Part shown: positions 43,301 to 58,300 of the stretch, one piece after another
Numbering within the stretch: position 1 is the first letter of the stretch
Layout of the letters: each line of letters opens with the position of its first letter
Source of the DNA: Micropterix aruncella
Taxonomy: Eukaryota; Arthropoda; Insecta; Lepidoptera; Micropterigidae
NCBI GenBank assembly: GCA_944548615.1
Contig: OX155972.1
Coordinates: forward strand, 10,165,161 to 10,229,160
DNA length: 64,000 bases
Direction: 5' to 3'
The notes under the pieces: model-generated
Database searches by the model: none
The model's input: only the letters and a program-made list of their open reading frames with translations
Told to the model about the DNA's origin: nothing
Position numbers and translations under genes: made by a program

Positions 43301-46300
43301 TGAAATATAATTTTAAAATATATTATTATAATAACATCAATTATTAGTTTTCCTTGTTTTATAAATAATGTAATACTATAATTAATATTTGATTATGATT
43401 ATTTAATAACTATAATAATTTTAATAATTTACCTGTTATTATTTTTAATAAATAAACATTAACTCCTGATTATGATAATCACACAATTTTCACATCATTT
43501 AATCACCTATTATGTTTTCTTTTCCTCAAAAATTAATTTACATATTTTTCTAGCGTTATTATATAAAATATTTGATTGTTTATTAAATTATGTATTAATT
43601 ATTATTATTATTATATAATGACTTTTTAATATTTATTTTTGATATCGTAATTATTGTATATGACTTTATATGACAGTGTGACTATGCTTTTGCTTTTATT
43701 TTTAACTAGCTGCGCCCAGCGGTTTCACCCGCGTGGTGATGGAAAATTGTGATAATGATGATAGAAAACCATATATCTTTATAAATTATATCCTATGTGT
43801 TATTCTGATGTGTAAGCTATATTATTGTAAAGTTTCATCAAAATCCATTCAGTAGTTTTTGCGTGAAAGAGTAACAAACATCCATACATACATACAAACT
43901 TTCGCGTTTATAATATTAGTAGGATATAAGAAAAAACGTTTCTTACTCTAATAATTTCCTCTTATAGTTATCGGAGGCGGCAACAACAGTTTCTCAGAGC
44001 TTCGGCGGATGAGGCAAAGATACGCCAAGTCGTCTCAGCTTACAAGAAATATCCTGTCCCCAATCGAGTACCGGGCATTTTGGATCAAAATGGGCATTGG
44101 TATGTTAACCCATTGAACTTAAAATGTCTATGTATTGAACTTGAGAAAACTTTTTATGGATGGATTATTCCTACTGGCATATATTAGGTTCTAACCTATT
44201 AAGTTGCTCTTATATGTATACAGAAATTTTAAGGCCAAAAACTAGGTATATAAAATATATATTTAATTAATAAGTATACGAGTATTGACCCTTATTGTCC
44301 TTGCAATTCGTCTATTCAATGAAATTCCTTAACTCTGCTGTAAAACTCTCGTGGACAGAAACCAATGAATGCTTTGAAGGCGTTTTTCACCGACTCTTCA
44401 AATTTGATTTTTTCCCTTGTAAAAAGTTATATAAATTCTTATATAACTCTATCGAGCAAGTCGAATAAGCTGAAACTCCTGCAACTTTGCGATGTTTGCA
44501 GTGAAATAAATGTTTATACGTTGTCGTGCAGAATCAGTGGCGATGAGCGATTGACCAGTGTCGGTTATTTAATCACGAGCCTCTCCATCATGATTTGCAG
44601 TTGTTAACATTACACATTTACGGTAGCTGTATAGCTGTATTTTGACACTGCAAAAAGTTTTAATAGAAAACACCGACACAGGAGTTCATATATAAAAATA
44701 ATATGAGCTCTTTTGTCAGTGTAAGGAGTTCCCCAAGGTAGTATCCTGGGGCCGCTGCTCTTTTTAATCTATACTAATGGGATTAATAATATACAAAATA
44801 GAGTAAGGTCGGCAAATATGGCCCAGTCGGCTAATATGGACCACCCGCTTCTCCACGAACCTAGCGACCGAGCACGCCTAAAGTTAGTCGCGAGTCGAAT
44901 GATGTTTCATCGCGACGCCGCCAGTTATCCTCTGTCACTCTCGGACCGTGTTCGCGTCACCTCTTGCGATTTTTGTATTTTGTGACAAATCGATGTTATA
45001 ATCTGGTAAGTTTGTAATTTTTTTATACATCAACTTGTTGCTTAAATTGTCTGTGGCCAGCATGCTTGCGTTGGTATGTTTTCGTGTCTATTCAATACTG
45101 TAGTTTATAGAAGTAAGACAAAGTCAGAAGTATTTATCAAAAATATTAATATGATAAAGTACTGGGTGCGGCTAATATGGACCACCATAGCGTAGGTAAA
45201 TAGTGGTCTGTATTAAACCCTATTTTTTTAATACAGAAGATGTCTCCACGTCCTTCTTCAAAAGCAGGGACGAGAAAAGATGGGATGGGGCGGATATGCA
45301 GGCAGCAATTTCTGCGTTAAGCGAAAAAAGATGGGTTTCCTTAAATCTTCCTTAAACAAATCTAACGAGGCAGGAAAGCTTGAAAAGCACAAATTATCAC
45401 TTCTTCGCCGCACAAAAAGATTTCGAAAACTCGATTAAGAAGAAAAAAATGAGAAAAAACTATCTACGGAATCTAATGCATTTACCAACCATGTCACAGA
45501 CTTCTTTTTTTCGACTGTATTGGTATTTGACAAATTTAAGCTAAGTAAATTTTAATGAGGATGAGTAAATGACTGAATTATGTTAACCAGATAAGTACTC
45601 TACAGATTAAACTTCATGATACTGATATTGTGTAATAACCTGGAGTTTTATTTCAAAAAGTCCTTATGGTGGTCCATATTTGCCGACCTTACTGTAACTG
45701 TAGCATTATTTCATATGCAGACGATACCGCTATTATTTATGAAGCTCAAACATGGAATAATTTTTGTTTCTCTTTGGTTGAGAAGGGTTTAACGGAGATA
45801 AAGTCGTGGCTTGATAATAGTTTGCTGTCTCATAATATCTCCAAGACGAAGTATGTTCCCTTTAGTATTAATTCCTCAGGCAAACCTGACCCGGAACTCA
45901 GAATACAAATACACAATTTTAAGTTCAATTATATCAAAAAATCAATAAAATGCGGATGTCCTTCTATCGATTGCGCTGAAAGTATACAATATCTCGGAGT
46001 GCAAATAGATTGTCATCTAAGATGGGACACACACATTAATATGACAACCGATAAAACAAGAAAGCTAGCATATTTTTAGGGGTCTTAGATCAATTTTAGA
46101 TAGTAAAACCTTAAAAACTGTATATTTTGCTCTTGCTCAGTCAATATGAATGTATGGAATTCATTCCTGGGGTGGATGTTCCCGGACACTCATCGATAAA
46201 CTGTTGAGGGCACAAAAACTTATTTTAAAAATTATGTATCATCGGCCGTTGAGATTCCCATCGGAATCGCTATACAACAAAACATCCGTCCTCAATATTA

Positions 46301-49300
46301 GGCAGCTTTATATAAAAAGTATCATCATCCATTTTCACAAAAATCTCAGCAAACATGTGACCAGAACATCCTATCACAACACCAGGTCAACAACAGTTAA
46401 ACAATACCTTGTCCCTAAAACGAGAACTGCATTTGCTCAGCGGCATTATCTTTTTATAGCTCCTCGAGCTTACAATATAGTTGAAAAACATAATACTTAC
46501 ATCTTTAAAAGGCAACATTATTTTAAAGAAAGAAATTCATATATAGCTTCTAAATATGGGTATAGAGAAGGTACAAAAGCTATTTTTCCATTTTGAAGAA
46601 AAAGAAGTTGCAAATTATTTGACTCCTATTTCTATTTTTATTTTATTTTTGTACACATTTCAAGTAACGTCAGTGCCTTAGAAGTGCACTCGCAATTTGT
46701 AATTTGTAAATGCGGCATTTCCAGACCGACAAGCTTCGCTCTGGAAATGGTCCTTATCGTCTCAGGGGTGCTCAAATTGGATATTTCCGTCTCCACCTCG
46801 AAACAAAATTAGTCGCGTTCACAATAATTTTCCACTTCGTCGGCTGGTGGGCCAGAAAATACAAGAAGATTTAACCCTTGGAGTAAATGGGTATTTTCAT
46901 GGATGCATCTGTCTCTTTTGCAGGATTTTCGGCGACATCGACCTTAAAGTACTATAACTACGAAACTACTACACCAATCATAAAAAGAACAACTGCACAA
47001 TGATTGCATTGAAATTTCGAATATAGAATATTGAAATATCATTTTGTAAAACAATTAGATAATTATGAATAAATATGAGAACGTCAAAGAAGTGAAAAAA
47101 TCGCGGAACCAGATCTGGTCGTATCATACTCAACGGATAATTGTTTCAGAACCAGATTTGGTCGTATCATTGCTTCTTTGGATACATAATTTCTACTTTT
47201 ATTCATGTCACTTTTGAAAGTGTATCAACACTAGCCCAAAATACTAAAAATATCACATTATTTATTGCAATAGTTGTCCAGTAATTTTTATTTTTAGATG
47301 GTGTCTTAGAAATTGGCGAGGAAGGTAGTGATATTGCCAAGCTAACTTACATGGACCCAGATCCGCTACGAATCAATTACTTCAGTTTCGCAGGATGGTA
47401 TGGCGTCGAAGCAAAGTTCCTATATGATTGTCCACTGCCTGGGGATATGGCTGAACTACTACCAAGTATGATATTATTTTTTTAATTTAATATAGAGGTA
47501 ATTTGTTGATCTCAGATATTAAGAGCGGGAGCCTGGTTTAGACGGCCAAAAAAAAAACATGTCTATCATATTTTTTTTCAAACTTTAAGTTGAAGTCTAT
47601 TCATGAATATTTTACCTTTGGAAACGCTAATAGTTGCAGATTGTTGTATGTGTAAAAAACTTAATAGGTACTTTTTTAGAAAGCTTTTTTTCAAAACGCG
47701 TTTTTCTCAAAACTATATTTTAATGTAAGAGCCGGTGATAAAAATAAACCACTTGGCGGATCGAGTTGTTCCAGAAAAAAAAATGAAGATTATCAAATTG
47801 TCTTCTCTATGAACTGAAAAAAAATCGGTTGTGTCACCCCAAGACTTTCCTGTCGAGTAGCCAGGAACTTAATTCATCTAAATGTTAATATCATAAATCC
47901 TACCTCAACCCCCGCATCCCCCAACCTAGCGCCACCCTATAACCCTCAAAAATCAAAATCGACTTCGACTTTGACTTTTCGACTTTTCCGACGGCTTTTC
48001 CTACGACTTTTTCGACTTTTAAAACTTTTTTGACATTTTTGTGTTTTTTTTTAACTTTTTGACTTTTTTTACTTTTACTACTTTTTAGACTTTATCGATC
48101 ATTCCGATTTTTTCGACTTTTCCGACTTTTTAGACTTTGTAAACTTTTCCGACTTTTAAAATTTTTCGACCTTTTCGAGTTTTTATTTTTTTTGACTTTT
48201 TTTACTTTTTTTTACTTTTTTGACTTTACGACTCGGATCCTGCATGGCTACATCTGGTCAGTGGACCATAAAAGAAGACACCAGATGGTGGCTAGAATCT
48301 TTTGAGATGTGGTACTACCGTCGAATAAGCTGGACCCATAAAGTTAGCAACGAAAAAGTGCTTCAGTGTGCTGGTACGACCCGAAAATTGTTGCACACCG
48401 TCAAAAAGCGCAAGATTGAATGTCTGGGGCACATGCTACGGTATGACCGATATCAGCTGCTTCAACTGATTTTGATGGGCGAATTTGAGGGTAAACGACG
48501 CCGCGGAAGAAGGAAAAAGTCGTGGTTGTGCAATGTCTGAGAGTGGACCGGGATAACCAGTACGGAGCAGCGTTTCCGGATATAGCAAGACCGACAAAAA
48601 TATTCAGAGCTAACGGCCAACCTCCAGTAATGGAAAGGCACTTCAAGATAAAGAAGAATACCGTTTTTTTTTTAACTTTTTTAACTTTTTGACTTTTTTG
48701 ACCTTTTTCACTTTGCCGACTTTTACGACTTTTTTTACTTTTCCGACTTTTTCGATTTTTTTGACTTTTCCGACCTTTCCGACTTTTCCGACTTTTTCGT
48801 CTTCTTTGACTTTTTTGACTTTTTTGACTTTTTGACTTTTTGTCATTTTTGACTTTTTCAACTTTCTTGACTTATGACTTTTTTACTTTTTCGACTTTTT
48901 TGTTATTTTTACTTTTACGACTTTTTGACTTTTTGGACTTTTATTGTTTTTTTTACTTTTTTGATAGTTTTGACATTTTTGATTTTTTTGACTTCTTTGA
49001 CTTTTGCGACTTTTTTGATTTTTTTTTCTTTCTTGACTTTTTTAACTTTTTGACTTATTTGGCTATTTTGACTATTTTTACTTTTATGACTTTTTTGACA
49101 TTTTGACTTATTGACTTTCCGACTTCGACTTTTCGACATTTCGACTTTTCCAATTTCGTACCTGCTGTTCACCGTTGACGAGTTCCCTCGTTGGGAGCCA
49201 ACCCAGAGTATACATCAGCCATGTCATGGTGAAACATTCAAACTGCTATCATAATCGAATATTTACACAAAATTTTGGGTCTCTGCTGTTGGCCGTTGAG

Positions 49301-52300
49301 GAGTTCCCTCTTTGGAAGCCAACCCAGGGTACATCAGCCATGTCATGGTGAAACTTAAAAGTTGCTATCATAAATGAATGCGCATACAAAATTTTGGGTC
49401 TCTGCTATTGACCGTTGAGGAGTTCCCTCGTCTGGAACCAACCCTGGGTGGGCGGATTTCAACCACAATCTTTTCAGCTCATGCCATGACCAAATGATGC
49501 CTGCATGCCAAATTCAGCTCAATCGGATGAAGCGTTTCGGCGCTATCGCCGGAGAATACACACAGACACACAGACACACAGCACAGAAGTACGTCCACAA
49601 TACTTTCCTTAAACAGGAAAGTAAATATTATCTTACTTCACTTTTTTTTTCAGGCAAGATTACGTTCGATATTACTACAAATAGAATGCCTTGTTTATCT
49701 GAACATTAAAGTGCGTAATTTTACGTATTTAAACCTGTATAATACCAGTTTAAATATTTATTTCTTTTGGTAAATAATATTAAAGTAATAATAACTATGA
49801 TTTAAAAATTCGTTGGTTAAAAATACATTATTATTTTATTTTGAAATAGGATACCGTATAGTCATGTTTATAACGTCACTTAAAGTGCGCGCCATACTAT
49901 TATACCACAAACGCCGCCATATTGTACACAAGAGAAGATCAGTGAATGTTTGAAACTACACATGAGTGCTATCTACACATTACTGTTCGTCTAGTACAAT
50001 CTTAGCTGCCTAATTGTAGTACGTATAGCTAACAATCCTGCTTTCTCGTGGTCGATTCGCATGCATTAGATTCTACAAATATCGTAAAGAAACAAGCTTA
50101 ATACCTTTTGAACGCCAACTTTCGTTCTACACACCGCAAAAGAGTAGACAAAAGATAAAGTCTTCTAAAAATTTTTAGATTCAAAGATAGTGGAAGAGCC
50201 GCCACTTCCTCCAACCTTGCAGCTGAGAAAGTGGATTCTTCGGCAGACTTTAGGATCTCCACCTCCTGTGGTGAACAGCAGCAGCAGAGTGTCCGTCACA
50301 GTGTGGGCGACACAGGTATTGGCCGCACAACTTGACGTCATCGAATCGCAACTGGAAGTGAACATGTTTGTGATAATGGTAAGATAACAGCAATTACTAT
50401 TACAAAATCGTCATTGATAATTTTGCTTCGGCTTGTTGTCCTTTGTTACTAGCTCCCGCTCTCTCCCTGAAGTTTTGGTCAAGTTGAATTTCAAGCTTAT
50501 TTTATTTTGAAATACCCTAGTCTAGCGTATGAATACAATTGGAGGTGTCAACTACAACGGGCGAACCCGTCACCCTCAGGAAGTTTTAACGATATTTAAT
50601 CGTACTGTCTCCAGTGAGGGAGCGTAGAAGACTTGGGACGAAACAGTACAATGTCTGCTTACACCACTAGCCCGTAAGTGACATCGCCTTACCGAAAGAA
50701 GTCAGGTATCTCATAATATTACTTTCAGTTACGGCCAGATTTATCCGGCCTCCCGACTGGTTATGGGTTCGAGGTAGCGTAGGAAGTCCTCTCCCTTACG
50801 TAGCAGTGATTCGGTGTCTACCGAATCTATCGCAAACCGCGGCATCCTTTGCCCAGCTGTTTACACGGTATCGGGTAGCCAATTGGGTGTTTAAATAGCA
50901 GTTGCTGTAATGTTGACAACCATTCCCGCTCTATAGGACAAAGCCGTTTTCAGATGCCCCCGGTAACCAGTCGGAATGCAAAGTTGATTGGCTGACGCCG
51001 CATGGTGCGTGATCCGTCCAGGAGCACCCGAAGAGCTATTTACAGAGGAACTGGCCCGCATGCACAGAGTCCTACCGGGGCTTCCACCACTGCATTGAGG
51101 GTACCATATGGGTGGTACCTGTGAGTTAGGCCGACCCTAACACATATCATAGTGCACCCACTGCACTGGGTCCATTAGCTCTCTAAGCGTAGAAATAAAA
51201 TTACTACTACAAAGATGTAACATCATCTTCTTCTTTTTCATCATCAGCGCGCATTAGCCCACCGTTGGCATACGACTCTCCAATCACTCTCCATCCGGAT
51301 CGGTTGTCCGTTTCCCTAATCCAGACAGGTCCAGCTGTCTCCTTGATGCCCCGGGGGCTAACGGGCCCATGATGAGTTGGCCACGATGACCCATGTGTTC
51401 AGGGTCGGTCACACTCACGGGTCAACACCCATCCGACGGCCTCCCCGCATGGGGTGCGACTCCTGGGTAGGACACTGGGTCAACCAGTCTCCCCTTGGAA
51501 TCAAACCTCTGGCGCCCCTGGACGGTCTGCACACCGTGCGGCGCAAGCCAATCGATTGTGCTCTCCGACTAACAGTCGGGGGAGTCTGGGAACTGTATTG
51601 TTTCCTATAGAGCGGGGGTGGTTGCGTTATTCCTATATAATAGCCTAGTATTTTAAACGACATTCTCATTGTATAGTTACTAGTTGATATCTATACTAAT
51701 ATTATAAAGAGGTAAACTTTGTGAGGTTGTAGGAAGTAATCTCTGTATCTACTGAACCGATTTTGAAAATTCTTTTATTAATAGAAAGCCACGTTATTTG
51801 TAAGTGTCATAGGGCTTCATATTAATCCGAAAATTTAAAAGACTTTTTCGTGGTAGTTGGATTTCCAAAGTAAGTCGGATAAAAAACGATCGAATTAAAA
51901 TGTTTCTTACGAACGCTGCTTTAACCATGAGAGATATATGATTGAGTTCTAAGGAAAATTAGTAGAGCTTGGTAATGCCTACAAAAAAGTCAGCAACAGC
52001 ATATGTCTTAATTTTAATTTAGGTCACAAAAAGTAGTTTTTTATATTAAAAAAATAATTTATGTCATGTTTATTTGGTCATATTATCAACAATTATGAAT
52101 TCATATCGAAATAAGTAAATTTATCGTCACAAGTGTTTCAAACAAAAGACTTCTCCATTTTACTGCATAAATGGTTAAAGAGCTAAGACACTCACAAATA
52201 AAACACTCACAAGAAGATACTCACAAATAACGGTAATATAGTCAAATTGGCATGCAAATACATACATACATATGCAGTAATAATATAACTCTTCTTTTGG

Positions 52301-55300
52301 CAGTCAGGAAATAAATCATAGCACTCGGTACTAAGCGAACCACACTCATAATTTCATCACAAGTATAAAGTTTTACCGCCCAACGAAGTGAGCTCGGGTC
52401 AGCTAGTATTTAATAATTTTACTTTTCAATGGATTGGTTTTCCTGTAATGTTGATTAGTTATATGCAAATAAACATATAAATAAATAAATTAATCAATTA
52501 GATTAGTGATGAAATAAGCTAACAATGCGGCCTATCATGTACGGAAAAATACATACTATCGGTCGTAATACGTAACATCGTAGACTGTAATATATTCCAC
52601 GTAAACCCATATTACATACCATTAAACTCCGTAAAAACAACTTTTTTTATATACGGGTAACATTATTGACTATACTGAACTCCATATCGATAGGTTTATA
52701 CTTGGTCAAAAACAGACCGACATCTACTTGTAAGTTTTACTAATAGGGTTCTATTTCCAAGCTTTGGTATGAAACTCTAAAGCCTAAACACAGCACATAT
52801 TTCAGATATTCGAACCTTAAAATTAACCCTTTTACTCTCCATAAAATCCTTGTTCCCCTTATAAACTCTTAGCGTGCAGTGGTACAAATTAGCCCCTGGC
52901 GGCGTACAATGGGTTAACCGCAAAGGAAAAGGACCGCACCAGAATTAACATATAAACAGGCATTAATTGTTGGCAAAATACCCCCCACGTGTGATTATTT
53001 AGACCCGTAACCGGATTGAACAGGGAAAATAAGTGTGCCACATTTAGATGTTGTTTGGTAATGGCAGAGTTTTACACTGATTACCAAAGGAAGACGACTT
53101 TAACTACTTTGGTGCGTGTAATAATATATTATACTAGCTGTCGCCCGCGGCTTCGCTTCACGTAAAGTTTCAAATCGATTTGTTAATTTAAGTAAGGTGT
53201 CGTTCATTTGCTTATTTAGACGCTACCTTTAGATATATAGTACAAGACGTCCCCCGTCAGATGCACGCTATCTATATCGTAGACGTACGCGTCTTGTTCC
53301 TCGCCACCCGCGCTACCCGCTGAACGCTGACCTTGCTGGGCCAGCAGCCACCGCCGCCGCCTACTAGGTATATCAGTGTGCTTGCACGCGTTACTAATTT
53401 CATGATATATCTATAATCATACCACCTAAAAACGTACAGTAAATGGCTAATTTTATCTTTATTAACCATCCGTGATAATATATTAATTGATTTTGATAAG
53501 GATTCTTATTTTATTGCTAATGGCCTCAACAAACACTGCCTTCTGCCTTCGGTAACATACAACAGCTGCCTTAGTAACATACAACTGATTTATCTTTTTA
53601 GTGACAACTTTGCTACAGCACTAAATCGGATATAAATAAGGAACGAAATTATTGATTACTTTATAGTGGATATTTACATTTAGTTTGAATTACATGGCAT
53701 TCTACGTTTCCGTGGTGCCGCGATTTGATGACGGATTCTTATAGAATCTCTAAGAATTCGTCGTCAATTCGCGGGGCAGCAGAAACCGAAGAACTGTTGA
53801 TATACGTATCGGGAAAACATACTTTTTTTCCAATTTTTAATATGAGCCTTCTACCCTGGAAGCCTCCAGCGCCCACAAGGAGATGTTATCGACCACTTTA
53901 AGAGAGAGGAAAAATAATTAAAATTTGGTTCGGAATCGTTGATACAGTATCCACTAAAATTTTGATAGATATCCACAAAATATATTCAGTATTGAGTATT
54001 CAAATTATTCATTCAGAATATACAATAAAAGCATGAATTATCAATTAAAGCTAATTACCGCATATTAGAATACGTCAGTTGCTAGTAATATATTAATATA
54101 TGTAGATATATAACTATTAAAGCAGAAATATTAATTTGACAATAGCGTTGACTAAAGTCGACTTTACATGGTAGACAAATAAAATTAAAAAAAATAGAGC
54201 TGAATCCATGTACATGAGTATGCATAGGAAATAAATAATTATTATAAGAATATTAATAGTCATCTTAGACAAACTATACAAAAAATAATCACACAATAGA
54301 AAGCATTGAAGCAAAATTGTTAAAAAAACATCGTATGCATATGGTCAGGTATGTTACGTTAAACATTGTAATCTACATATTAAATATTAAATTCATAATA
54401 TTATTATTAAACAATAGAAACTAAAATGAGGTACCTGAAAGTTACATATTAATATTATTCCCATTTGAAAGAATTGGCATGCTCAAAAAAATCACCCAGC
54501 TTATAGAAAGCATGTGTGGATTGCTGCTTTTGTTTAATAAATCTTTTAAACGCTTTTGTTTCCATCTTTCTTGTGGAGAGTGGTAGCTGGTTAAAGAGCT
54601 TATAGCTCAAATATCGAAAGGACTTTTGTGTCTCCGTAAGGAGTACTTTAAGCAGGATAACATCATCACGTCTGCGTGTATTGTGGGAGTGCATATTCCC
54701 GTTTACCCCTTGTTCGTTAATATTAGATTTAGCATATAGTAGACATTTTAACCCCTAGAGCTCCGATTGGCCGATATCGGCCAAAACACGATTTAGCGTG
54801 ACGGCTCCGTTTTAATTTTATTTTAATTTAATTTGTTTTATTTTATTATGTTTTATTATGTTAATATGTTTTATTTTATTTATGGGTACAGTGGTTTGGC
54901 AGTAATTAATATTTTGGTAAGACAGTGTCATAATTCAATTTTTTTACAAATTTTTACTAAAATTTTTTGGGACATCAACTGGTCAATCGGCTGAGGGGCC
55001 GAGGCCTGAAGGGTTAAAACATATTCAGACGTAAAAGTCTGTATTTTGTACTTATGTAAGTACGTGTTACATTTCAATGTAAAGTACATGTTATAATCCA
55101 TCGGTTTTCATAGATATCTATCGGTTCGGTGTGCGGTGCGGTATCTGTAGGGTGCCAATATTGTTCATTTGGTTAAAAATGTTCATAAAATAATGAAAAT
55201 GTAATCGATTTTTATAGAAGACCTCCACGGTTACGCCGCGCGCTTTCCGCTCATTGTATTTGTTTAAAAATTAAAGGCTTTCGAAAGCCGCAAATATGGA

Positions 55301-58300
55301 ATTAGGTTCACAGATAGATAATTTGTTCGTATTTTTTTGTTGGTAAACAGTGTTTATGACATTATATTAGACGAGTATGGCACATAGAAAAACGTTAGGA
55401 TCCATCTTAAAAAAGTATTTTTTAGCGATATCATTCTTGAGCTATGTACCTCGTTAAATACGTAAGCGGATCCCAGTAATTATAATGTCTAAAATATAAT
55501 TTTTATTATCCGTTTAGAAAAATTATATCTGCAAGGGAAAAGACTCCATTAGAAACTGCCACACATTTGGATTTGAGCCCCTGGAAAGTACTTCTATTTT
55601 CAGTCTCAGTGTTTTCAGTTTTATTTAATTTCGTAAGCCGACGAACATGAAACCTCCCGGAACCGAATCAGGCCAATGTGGCTCATTAAGCTGGCTCTCT
55701 GGCGTTTACCCGATCAAGACGTTCGCTCTCATGCATTGTAATGAGGGAATTATCCATCGCGGAGCTGATGCTGTACTGCCTCCGAAGAGTGGCGGGCTGA
55801 CGTCAGGGTCGTGACTCGCATGCACAGTCACTTCGGGATCCTCTGCATTTTATCTTAGGTTCATGCTCCGTCCGATTTCGTTTCTTCTGCGGCTTAAAAT
55901 AATATCGATATGTACACTATAAAATCAAAGACTGATTTCATCTGAATATTTCTTTCATAAATAATATCGATGTGCCCTCTCTCTCGGGTCGGCGGATAAA
56001 CCCGGTTGGGTCCCGTGGAAATTGCCTCGGGCGGTGCGGTTCGTTTCTCGGCTAGCCTCGGTCGAATCGGTGTTGACATTTCTTTAAAATGCATGTCGGA
56101 ATTTAAATATTATTAGTGCAGCTTATATATGAGATATACCAACATTTCAGAACTAGATTTCAGCCTATTATGGCATATGTATAACAAATTTCAAGTCCGT
56201 AAATTCAATATTTCGAAGATGATATATGACTAGTACTCCCCTTGGTGTTACCGATTTCTACAACAAATTTTTAACTCTAGGCATGATGATGCCTGCGGCA
56301 CCAAATGATGCCTGAATACCAAATTTCAGCTTAATTGGATTAAGCGTTTGGGCGCCACACAGACAGACAATAAATAGCCTTAATCGCCTCAGAGGGCTGA
56401 AAATAGGTATTTTTTGAAAATTCTTTTCATAATACTTTCTCTGCTCGTCGGTTGGTGGGTCGGGGAAGTAAAATGAAAAATGCTATCTTGACTGTATGTG
56501 TTATATTTTTGTTTATTTATTGTTAATTTATTATTTACTATTATTTACTATTATTATTTACTATTATATATTACTATTATTTATTATTTATTATTTAAAA
56601 AAAAAAAATATTTTTTTATATTTATTAATATTTATTTATTATTTATTTATTTTATATCATTTATTTATTATATTTGTATTATTTATGTGTTATTTATTTA
56701 TTATTTATTAAACATTTATCTACAATTTATTATTTAATATTTATTCATTGTTTATTTACCATTTATTTGTTTTTTGTTTATTATTTATTTATTATATTAC
56801 TGTGGATTTATTTTTTATTTAATATTTATTCATTCATTTCTTTTATTTATTCATTATTTTATAAAAGTAATTTTGCTGTAATTAGTTACTCAAACATACA
56901 GATTTTATAGCTTTGGTTATAAACCCTTCGGCAGAATTTATCACTTCACGCCTATATACACATTAGTAGTATTATACATTATATTAGTAGTATATAGTAT
57001 TATACATGATAAATATTTAGTAAAAAATATTTCAAAAACTGTAATAATTAAATTAAGTAGAATATATATATGGGAGATATATAAATAATTGAGTTATAGA
57101 AAAAATAATATTAAGTAATGAACTATTATTTAATCTATATTATGTAACAACACTGGTTACTAAATCTTACAGTCCTCCCTTGTCGAGTTTATCACGCTGT
57201 ATGTCATAAGTTTTTACAATTGGTGTTATTTTGAATATTTGTAGCCTGGCCTAGGTGTGTGTTAAAGACGTTGTAGAGTTTCTTCCGAGGTAAATGTAAT
57301 GTCTTTGTACAAAAACGTTCGCGTTCCTGACTGTATCAAGTTTATCAAGCTGTATGTCATAAGTTTTTATAATTGGTGTTATTTTGAATATTTGTAGCCT
57401 GGCCTACTAGGTGTGCGTTAAAGGCGTTGTAGAGTTTCTTCCGAGGTAAATGTAATGTCTTTGTACAAAAACGTTCTCGTTCTTGGCTGTACATATCTGT
57501 TTCTCTGTCTTGTGTCGTGTGTATGGACAATACTGATCGGCTTGTCGTTATCCCGTTGTAGTTACTTCCTGTAGTATTTTAAGACCTGTCATATATATAG
57601 TTATCTTGCATCTATTGCTATGAAGTGATCAGTACCTGTAAAGCTGATCAGAGGAGTATATGGATTTAATAGTTATCATACTATAAAAATATTTATATTA
57701 GTTAATATAATACTTATTTATTATTGGCTAAGGTATGCATAAATATAAAGGCCAAAATATGCGGTATTAAAATAAGTTATCGGTACCGAAGTCACAAGCC
57801 AATAATGTGTAACGGCGCGGCGGCTCGCCCGTGCGCGTATGTCACTCGCGGCTAAAGAACCACGAGCTGTGTCAGTTCAAAAACTTATGTTTAAAAACCA
57901 TGTTACTCCCTACAAAAATACTGTGTGTTCGTAAATGATCTGATACTTAACTTCATATAATTGTCATGATTGTCATTACTTTTGAAAAAGTTGTCATTAC
58001 TTTAGTAAAAAAAGGAATAAATGTTTCTGTCGCTTTATATAATTCAAACAATACGGATATTATCCGTACTTATACCCTACTAGTTTTTAAGCTATTGCAT
58101 AGCTTTTATCGCGGGCCTAGGCCAGGGCGGCGACCGAATGAAGAAATTTCTTAACGAAAATTAATGATTTTAAACTGATAATTACGTCTAAACGAGTACT
58201 GCTTATGATTCGAAAAAAATATATGTTAAACAGGAACATTTTCCTAATATTCTTAGCATTGAATATTTTAGATTTTGTTTATAGTATATAGTGTAATTAA

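Noticed and set aside
48643..49172. Lys/Val-rich (minus) and Phe/Asp-rich (plus) open frames
   Set aside because: They are read from the degenerate GACTTTTT array; composition and overlap on both strands show a repeat artefact.
56496..56910. Overlapping Tyr/Leu/Ile/Phe-rich frames resembling membrane proteins
   Set aside because: The DNA is a TATTTATT low-complexity tract; no start context, no conservation signal.
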